Shown here in pieces: positions 59,184-64,000 of a DNA stretch of 64,000 nucleotides. The notes under the pieces are model-generated. The model was not told the DNA's origin, did no database searches, and saw only the letters and a list, made by a program, of their open reading frames with translations. The translations under genes were made by a program, and so were the position numbers. This DNA is from Gaetbulibacter_B jejuensis. GTDB taxonomy: Bacteria > Bacteroidota > Bacteroidia > Flavobacteriales > Flavobacteriaceae. Numbering within the stretch: the stretch's first letter is position 1; every line of letters begins with the position of its first letter. Where the stretch lies: positions 558,001 to 622,000 of the forward strand of contig NZ_BAAAGF010000001.1 in NCBI RefSeq assembly GCF_039524015.1, given 5' to 3'.

Positions 59184-61340
59184 TTAAAACTGCTTTATGA
59201 ATTTTTTGGTTAATCTAGTATGGTTTGTTAGGGTTGTTTCAATAATATAATTGCCTTTAGAAAGTTGTGAAGTGTTAATAACAACTTCATTGTTATTGGC
59301 TTTAGTTTCATTTACTACTTGACCTAAAACAGTATAAAGTTTTACTTGTGCTATGTCTTGAGTTTTGTGTTTAACTTTAATACTCGTTCTGTCTAAATTG
59401 TAAATTGAAAAATCATTTATTTCAGCTTCAGAAACACTTAGAGTACTGTTCTCTGTAAAAACTATTTCAAATCTGTTATCATGTTCTCCTGCTATAGCAT
59501 TAAACGTATAATCAGCTGATGATAAATCATGTTCTATACTTAAAAAATTATCTCTTAAATAAATAGTATTGGTATTTAAAAAATCGCCTTCAAGCTGAGG
59601 TATTGATATAGTAAATTGAGCGTCTTCAGTTGCTATAAATCCTAAAGGGATTATTTCATTTTCAGTAAGTGTACTAGGCGCTTTACCTTGTATAGCTAGT
59701 TTGTGAACATCTGTTTCGTTAATTAGTGAATATAAATAAGCATTAGCACCACTTGCTAGGTTTTTTTCAGCATCATAAAAACTAGAGTCTTCACCATCAG
59801 TTGCACCATTAACATAAGCCACAAGAGTTTGATTAAATGCACCATTGTTATTGGTAAGGTTAACCCATAATCTACTTTCGGCTGAAGGACTACAAGAACC
59901 TGCATCTCTAAAAAATTGATTGTTACTAATGTCGTCTCCCATACGCATGCTGTTGGTAAAGGTTACATTGGCGTTTGCTAAACCTTGAATAAAAAAGCTC
60001 TGTCCTGAAGGGATGTATCTACAAGGTACAATACCTGATCCACCTGCAATTTGTCCGCTTCCGTTAATAACAGCATAATCATTGGTGTTAAAGTTTAGTG
60101 TTTCATTACCTGTGTTATTACCGCTAGGAGGTGATGCTTGTGACCATAAATAAACTGCGTTAGAGACTACACCTGTATTTTCAGTAAAAAAGGCATCAAC
60201 ACTTATTGCTGAAGGATATGGATTTCCTATCATATTCCAATCGTTATCTCCATTGTCTCCATTATAATATATAGGTGTCGTTATATCTCCTGTGTTAAAT
60301 GGTCCGCTAAAGGTGTATGGATATGAAGTTCCAGATGAAAACCCACTTGCTGTATGTGTTGCTGCATATCCTGTTCCTGGTTGTAAAACTGTTGCGTCAG
60401 AAATACTTTGCCAATCGTTACCATCATCATCAATATTATCATGTCCAGCAACATATGTTCCAGTATTTCCAATTTCATCTAAAACATCAAGATAATTTTG
60501 TGCATTATAAACAAAACGATATTGAGATGATGAAAGCGCATCTCCAGCAGTTTCACCAACAACTGGCGAACTCCAATAGGTATAATTGTACCAGTTGTTT
60601 AATTGTGCAGTTTGCTTTACAACGTTAGAAGTACCACCTACATTAACAGTAAATGTACCTGTATCTTCAACTTGCACAAAAGCACCATAATGAGCTACAG
60701 TTATTGTTCCATCAACTACTACGTCAGTAGTTACAGAGACATGTGTGTTATCACCAACTGATAATGTATGACCTGCATTAACTTGAAGACTCCACGAGTT
60801 TATGTTTCCTTGAAGATTAGTAATATAATCAGCATTTATCTCAACAATACTGTTTTCGTTAGGTTGAGAGTTGCTCCATGAAGTTCCATTCCATGTCGTA
60901 GAGTGTCTAACAACTTCACCACTTACAGAAACAGATTCAGAAACAGAAGGGTTTGGTAATAACTCAGGGGCTGAAATTGCTATAGTTCCATTATAGTTTC
61001 CAATAACTAGTCCGCTTTCAAGTCTAATGTAAACGATTACGGAGCCAGAGCTAATTAATGCTCCTGGAATAGTAATTTCAGAACTATATCCTGAGTTTTC
61101 ATTAGTAGAAACCTCATAACCAGTTGGGGCAGTAATGGTGTAAGGTCTACTTAATGAAAACGCATCGGATACTAAAAAAAATTGTGCAGCTGAGGGACCA
61201 TTTTCATATTCGTATGAAAATCCACTAATTGAAGGTACGCTAACAGTGTAAGCTAAAGCTTTTGCTTGTGTTAATACTCCAAAGCAAAAAGCAATGGTCA
61301 ATACACGTATAACTCGTAGGTTAAGTAATTTAATTATCAT
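59184..61340 (-). CDS. T9SS-exported surface protein, relative of the giant protein
   Basis: A 718-residue protein. The signal peptide region (IRVLTIAFCFGVLTQAKA) precedes an all-beta N-terminal part (about 30-140, with ITAPTGYEVSTNENSGYSS). The large C-terminal module (about 155-635) is a clear relative of residues 1260-1800 of the giant protein; compare NNWYNYTYWSSPVVGETAGDAL here with DNWYEYTYWSSPVFEETIGDAL there. A type A sorting domain ends the protein (about 640-718, FSIYNLDRTSIKVKHKTQDIAQ...KKFIKQF). It is probably surface-attached. The two genes flank recX. Confidence 0.9.
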   Translation of the reverse strand: MIIKLLNLRVIRVLTIAFCFGVLTQAKALAYTVSVPSISGFSYEYENGPSAAQFFLVSDAFSLSRPYTITAPTGYEVSTNENSGYSSEITIPGALISSGSVIVYIRLESGLVIGNYNGTIAISAPELLPNPSVSESVSVSGEVVRHSTTWNGTSWSNSQPNENSIVEINADYITNLQGNINSWSLQVNAGHTLSVGDNTHVSVTTDVVVDGTITVAHYGAFVQVEDTGTFTVNVGGTSNVVKQTAQLNNWYNYTYWSSPVVGETAGDALSSSQYRFVYNAQNYLDVLDEIGNTGTYVAGHDNIDDDGNDWQSISDATVLQPGTGYAATHTASGFSSGTSYPYTFSGPFNTGDITTPIYYNGDNGDNDWNMIGNPYPSAISVDAFFTENTGVVSNAVYLWSQASPPSGNNTGNETLNFNTNDYAVINGSGQIAGGSGIVPCRYIPSGQSFFIQGLANANVTFTNSMRMGDDISNNQFFRDAGSCSPSAESRLWVNLTNNNGAFNQTLVAYVNGATDGEDSSFYDAEKNLASGANAYLYSLINETDVHKLAIQGKAPSTLTENEIIPLGFIATEDAQFTISIPQLEGDFLNTNTIYLRDNFLSIEHDLSSADYTFNAIAGEHDNRFEIVFTENSTLSVSEAEINDFSIYNLDRTSIKVKHKTQDIAQVKLYTVLGQVVNETKANNNEVVINTSQLSKGNYIIETTLTNHTRLTKKFIKQF

Positions 61341-61470
61341 AGGTTAAGTTTGGATTTGGTTAATTGTTGAGTAATTATACAACTTTAGATTAACTAACCT
61401 ATGAAACGCAATTTGTTTTCGATTAAATGATTATTTATGTAGGATAAATCCTAATTTGTGGTGAATAAAC
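61341..61470. other. Intergenic region before the DUF6646-like gene
   Basis: About 130 bp without an ORF. No obvious terminator or repeat is seen; the left end holds the upstream region of the 718-residue protein gene. Confidence 0.3.
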
Positions 61471-61962
61471 TTACAAATTAAATGAAGCTCCAATATTTAA
61501 AGCAAACTGATTATGAATGTAATAACTAATGTCAGATTTATCATCGCTATATTTTGCTAAAGGGAATGATGCTTCTGTAAAAATTCCAAAACCATCAGTG
61601 AAAAAATACCGAGCTCCAACATGACCTCCAAAATTCTTTAAGCTAATGTTTAAACCAGGATAAAGATCAAAGTTTTCATCGATATTTACCACATTACCTA
61701 AATTAGCATTAAAACGCCCTTTAATATCAAAGCGATCACCAAAACCAGCATCTAAACGATCATCAATTCCTAAAGCATAGGTAGAGGATACACCAATAGA
61801 GATATTTTCGCCTAAACCATAGTCGTAACTTACATTAATTCCTGTAGCTTCATCTTGCAAATTCAGTCCGACTTGAAATTTCTGGTCTCCTTTTCCTTTA
61901 AATGCTTGTGCATTTACTAATGAAAATGAAATTAATGCAATAAATAAAAATAAGTTTTTCAT
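61471..61962 (-). CDS. Small outer-membrane beta-barrel protein (DUF6646-like)
   Basis: The 163-residue product has a signal peptide (MKNLFLFIALISFSLVNAQ), then short beta strands with aromatic ends and glycine turns: GDQKFQVGLNLQDEATGINVSYDYGLGENISIG, VGARYFFTDGFGIFTEASF and HNQFALNIGASFNL. This fits an eight-stranded outer-membrane barrel and resembles the DUF6646 group; the family name is from memory and not verified. The function is unknown. Confidence 0.75.
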   Translation of the reverse strand: MKNLFLFIALISFSLVNAQAFKGKGDQKFQVGLNLQDEATGINVSYDYGLGENISIGVSSTYALGIDDRLDAGFGDRFDIKGRFNANLGNVVNIDENFDLYPGLNISLKNFGGHVGARYFFTDGFGIFTEASFPLAKYSDDKSDISYYIHNQFALNIGASFNL

Positions 61963-61997
61963 AATTAAAATGTCTTAAAGTTTTAAGCCTGTAAATA

Positions 61998-62867
61998 TTA
62001 TAAATTCTTAAGATAGTTATTGGTCTTTGTTATGGCTTTTTCGTTTTTCCAATCTATCCAGTTCTGTCCTTTAATTCTACGCATTACATTATCAAAATGT
62101 CTCATAATAAAAATATTGTATAGCGCTTTTGATAAATTTTTAGGACGCTTTGCTATAGATCTTAGACTCATAGAAAAGCCTGGGGTCACATATTTCATGT
62201 AATGCCAATAGCCTTCAGGCATATAAAGGACTTCTCCATGGTTGAGTTCAGTAGTGTAGCCTTTAGCATGTTGTAATGCTGGCCATTTTTTGAAATCTGG
62301 ATTGGAAAAATCAATATCTTCTCTTGTGATTAAAGAGTGAGGTACTTTATATAGATACTTGTTTTGTTTTTGGTCAAAAAGGATAATTTGTTTTTTACCT
62401 TCAAAATGAAAATGAAAAATATTAGCCAAATCAATATCATAATGCATAAAGGTATAAGAGTCTTCTCCACCAAAAAATAACATTGGTAGTCCTTTCATTA
62501 ACCGAATACCAAAATTAGGATAGCTAAAATCTTTTTGAAGTTGAGGTACTTCTTTTAAAATGTTCCAAAGAAAAATACGATAACGTGTAGGTTCTTTTTT
62601 AAGTAAATCTACATAGTCGCGCATTTTCATTTTAGCATGTGGCTCGTTAAAACCGTCTTTATAATCAACAGGTCTGTCGTCATAAAGTGGTACGGTTTTA
62701 TCACCAGCAACCGACTTCATATAATCTAAATTCCATTTGGAATACGCAGGCCAATCTTCGATAAAACGCTCTATAACCACAGGTTTTTGTGGTTTATAAT
62801 AGTGTTTTATGAAATCCTCTTTAGTGATGGTTTTTACTCGAGGGATGTCCTGAAGTTGTAATTTCAA
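61998..62867 (-). CDS. JmjC/cupin-like Fe(II)-dependent oxygenase
   Basis: A 289-residue protein with a cupin-8/JmjC-like fold (KPVVIERFIEDWPAYSKW start). The probable metal site is His and Asp in YTFMHYDIDLANIFHFHFEGKK plus the distal His in MPEGYWHYMKYVTPG. Relatives include 2-oxoglutarate-dependent protein or tRNA hydroxylases. No substrate can be inferred from the neighbours. Confidence 0.85.
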   Translation of the reverse strand: MKLQLQDIPRVKTITKEDFIKHYYKPQKPVVIERFIEDWPAYSKWNLDYMKSVAGDKTVPLYDDRPVDYKDGFNEPHAKMKMRDYVDLLKKEPTRYRIFLWNILKEVPQLQKDFSYPNFGIRLMKGLPMLFFGGEDSYTFMHYDIDLANIFHFHFEGKKQIILFDQKQNKYLYKVPHSLITREDIDFSNPDFKKWPALQHAKGYTTELNHGEVLYMPEGYWHYMKYVTPGFSMSLRSIAKRPKNLSKALYNIFIMRHFDNVMRRIKGQNWIDWKNEKAITKTNNYLKNL

Positions 62868-62951
62868 TGCTATTAATTTAGAACGCCAAAGTTAAGAAAA
62901 CGTTACGAAATGAATTACATTGTGTATTGAAAAATTTTACACTGAAAAGAA

Positions 62952-63431
62952 TTACAGCCATTTAGATTCATTTTCGGTTGCATCCAAAATATCAATTTGC
63001 AAGACTTCGGCTAAATGTTTAGCTACTTCAAAAGCATCGTCTTTGTCAGTTGTTATGTAGGCTTCAATTTTTTTGTTAGAATTATAAAATAAATTCAATT
63101 TGATAATTTGATTTTCCCAAACAGCTGAAGCTCCCATTCCTTGTACTCGCTTGTTTTCTTTTGTTTTGAATACAGATACATATTCAATATCAGGTAAAGG
63201 TTTCCATTTACCTATATCAATTCCTAATGCGGAGTATAATTGACGATAGGTTTTATTGGCTAAATTAATTTCAGAACCTTCTCTTAGCATAAGAAATACA
63301 CCGATTCCTGAAAGAATTAAATTGAAGTAATTATTAAATATAAATCCATAGATTCCAAAACAAAACAATGTAACTCCTAGTACTTGTTTCATCACAGGTG
63401 CTTTTCGGATGTATTTTATCTTTTTATTCAT
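62952..63431 (-). CDS. Small membrane protein, unknown
   Basis: The 159-residue product has two closely spaced hydrophobic helices (about 15-50, QVLGVTLFCFGIYGFIFNNYFNLILSGIGVFLML) followed by a soluble domain (about 55-155, INLANKTYRQLYSALGIDIGKWKPLP... KIEAYITTDKDDAFEVAKHLAEVL) that looks like a PH-like or similar beta-rich fold. I do not recognise a family. It is upstream of, and co-directional with, the JmjC gene. Confidence 0.7.
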   Translation of the reverse strand: MNKKIKYIRKAPVMKQVLGVTLFCFGIYGFIFNNYFNLILSGIGVFLMLREGSEINLANKTYRQLYSALGIDIGKWKPLPDIEYVSVFKTKENKRVQGMGASAVWENQIIKLNLFYNSNKKIEAYITTDKDDAFEVAKHLAEVLQIDILDATENESKWL

Positions 63432-63475
63432 AAAGTAAATTATAGTTTAAAGATTATGAGTTTAGTAACGAAAGA

Positions 63476-63499
63476 AAAATCCGCTAAGTAGCGGATTTT
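63476..63499 (-). terminator. Terminator of the flotillin gene
   Basis: Stem AAAATCCGCTA/TAGCGGATTTT with a 2-nt centre, 6 nt after the flotillin stop on the minus strand and followed by T residues in that direction. Confidence 0.82.
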
Positions 63500-63505
63500 C
63501 AATGT

Positions 63506-64000
63506 TTAGTTTTTATCATCTTCCTTTTTGCTAGGTAGAGATTTTGTCTCTTCTGGATCTTTTTTGTCTTTACCTTTAAGATACTCAGGTAAATCCATTC
63601 CTGCCATATTAAACATTTCCTGCAGAGGAGGAACAGCTTTGTACATTCCTGAGATAAAGTTAGATGTTGAAGATTTTCCGTCTTTATTACCTCCATTTTC
63701 CCAAACAGTTACTTTATCTATCTTAATATTTTTAATGGCTTCAGCTTGTGTTTTTACTAGTTCTGGTAACTTATCAGCAATTAATAAAAGTACAGCGTCT
63801 TTAGAGTTGTTACCAGCTGCTTTTACGATTTCATCTAAACCTGCAGCTTGTTTGGTTAATACTTCATAAAGCCCTTTTGCTTCAGCTTGTGCTTTAAACA
63901 ATATAGCATCTGCCTCACCTTTTGCACGTCTTCTAATGCGTTCTGCTTCAGCTTCAGCATCAATTTCAGCTTTCTTTTTAGCAATTTCAGTAGGTACAAT
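63506..64000 (-). CDS. Flotillin-family protein, C-terminal part (5' end outside window)
   Basis: The frame is open through base 64000 on the minus strand, so only about 164 C-terminal residues are seen. They start with the flotillin-typical Ala/Glu/Lys-rich coiled coil (EIAKKKAEIDAEAEAERIRRR; GEADAILFKAQAEAKGLYEVL). A conserved tail follows (AAGLDEIVKAAGNNSKDAVLLLIADKLPEL; IDKVTVWENGG), ending in a charged tail (KGKDKKDPEETKSLPSKKEDDKN). Flotillins scaffold membrane microdomains. It is the second SPFH-type gene in the window besides the slipin at 24.7 kb. Confidence 0.9.
   Translation of the reverse strand: MVPTEIAKKKAEIDAEAEAERIRRRAKGEADAILFKAQAEAKGLYEVLTKQAAGLDEIVKAAGNNSKDAVLLLIADKLPELVKTQAEAIKNIKIDKVTVWENGGNKDGKSSTSNFISGMYKAVPPLQEMFNMAGMDLPEYLKGKDKKDPEETKSLPSKKEDDKN

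Noticed and set aside
60292..60628. Overlapping plus-strand ORFs of 67 and 103 residues
   Set aside because: They lie antisense to the 718-residue T9SS protein and are His/Gln-rich in the way reversed Asp/Asn/Gly codons produce.
1..64000. CRISPR arrays or cas genes
   Set aside because: No regularly spaced repeats and no Cas-like proteins were seen. The short palindromes noted are single dispersed copies.

Overview
The window looks like a chromosomal segment of a marine-type Flavobacteriaceae bacterium (Bacteroidota). The evidence is low G+C sequence, TAnnTTTG-type -7 promoter elements, almost no Shine-Dalgarno sites, several SusC/TonB-type receptors, type IX secretion (T9SS) sorting domains, a PorZ homologue, a flavobacterial THC0290_0291-type outer-membrane protein, and class I ribonucleotide reductase genes with the ATP-cone on NrdB. 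The genus cannot be fixed from the sequence alone. There are no insertion sequences, prophage genes or CRISPR arrays.

Layout. 1-7.2 kb is an iron module: a partial TonB receptor divergent from a DtxR/MntR-family repressor with a palindromic site between them, then an S9 peptidase, a lipoprotein, and feoA-feoB plus a tiny FeoB-associated Cys-rich membrane protein. 7.3-19.2 kb holds SCO1, an M1 aminopeptidase exported by T9SS, RseP, tRNA-Asn, threonine dehydrogenase, a TPR protein, an M28 membrane peptidase, a CBS protein, a GIDE-like protein, a GNAT and SSB. 19.2-22.2 kb is the nrdB-nrdA operon.

22.4-25.9 kb is the unusual part: two tiny promoter-short-ORF-terminator units, a TPR protein, about 1 kb carrying tRNA-like structures, a 29-codon ORF, and a slipin/SPFH protein. 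Two of the tRNA-like structures are in permuted order: the T-arm plus 3' acceptor strand lies upstream of the 5' acceptor strand plus D- and anticodon arms, and the acceptor strands are complementary over seven pairs. Two others are linear but non-canonical (a 6-nt anticodon loop; a D-loop containing a dispersed repeat). This is the best candidate for an undescribed RNA system.

25.9-47.2 kb is mostly housekeeping: ferritin, an SMR exporter, Tex, MetG, an S66 LD-carboxypeptidase, a membrane-bound PhoB-like regulator preceded by a Pho-box-like repeat, YraN, the yicC-gmk-nadD-phyH operon, a thioesterase, an EamA transporter, an ArsC-like protein, a DinB protein, an RsiV-like lipoprotein, a trans-sulfuration PLP enzyme and glutamate dehydrogenase. 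47.2-64 kb is surface-oriented: porZ-recO-TonB receptor, a 1889-residue T9SS multidomain adhesin-like protein and a 718-residue relative flanking recX, an outer-membrane protein, a JmjC/cupin protein and the 3' end of a flotillin gene.

Functional links: iron handling (DtxR, Feo, ferritin and possibly both TonB receptors) recurs. T9SS cargo and PorZ point to a developed surface-secretion lifestyle. The tRNA-like array beside slipin fits the known tendency of slipins to sit near RNA-repair genes, but no RtcB ligase is present in this window.
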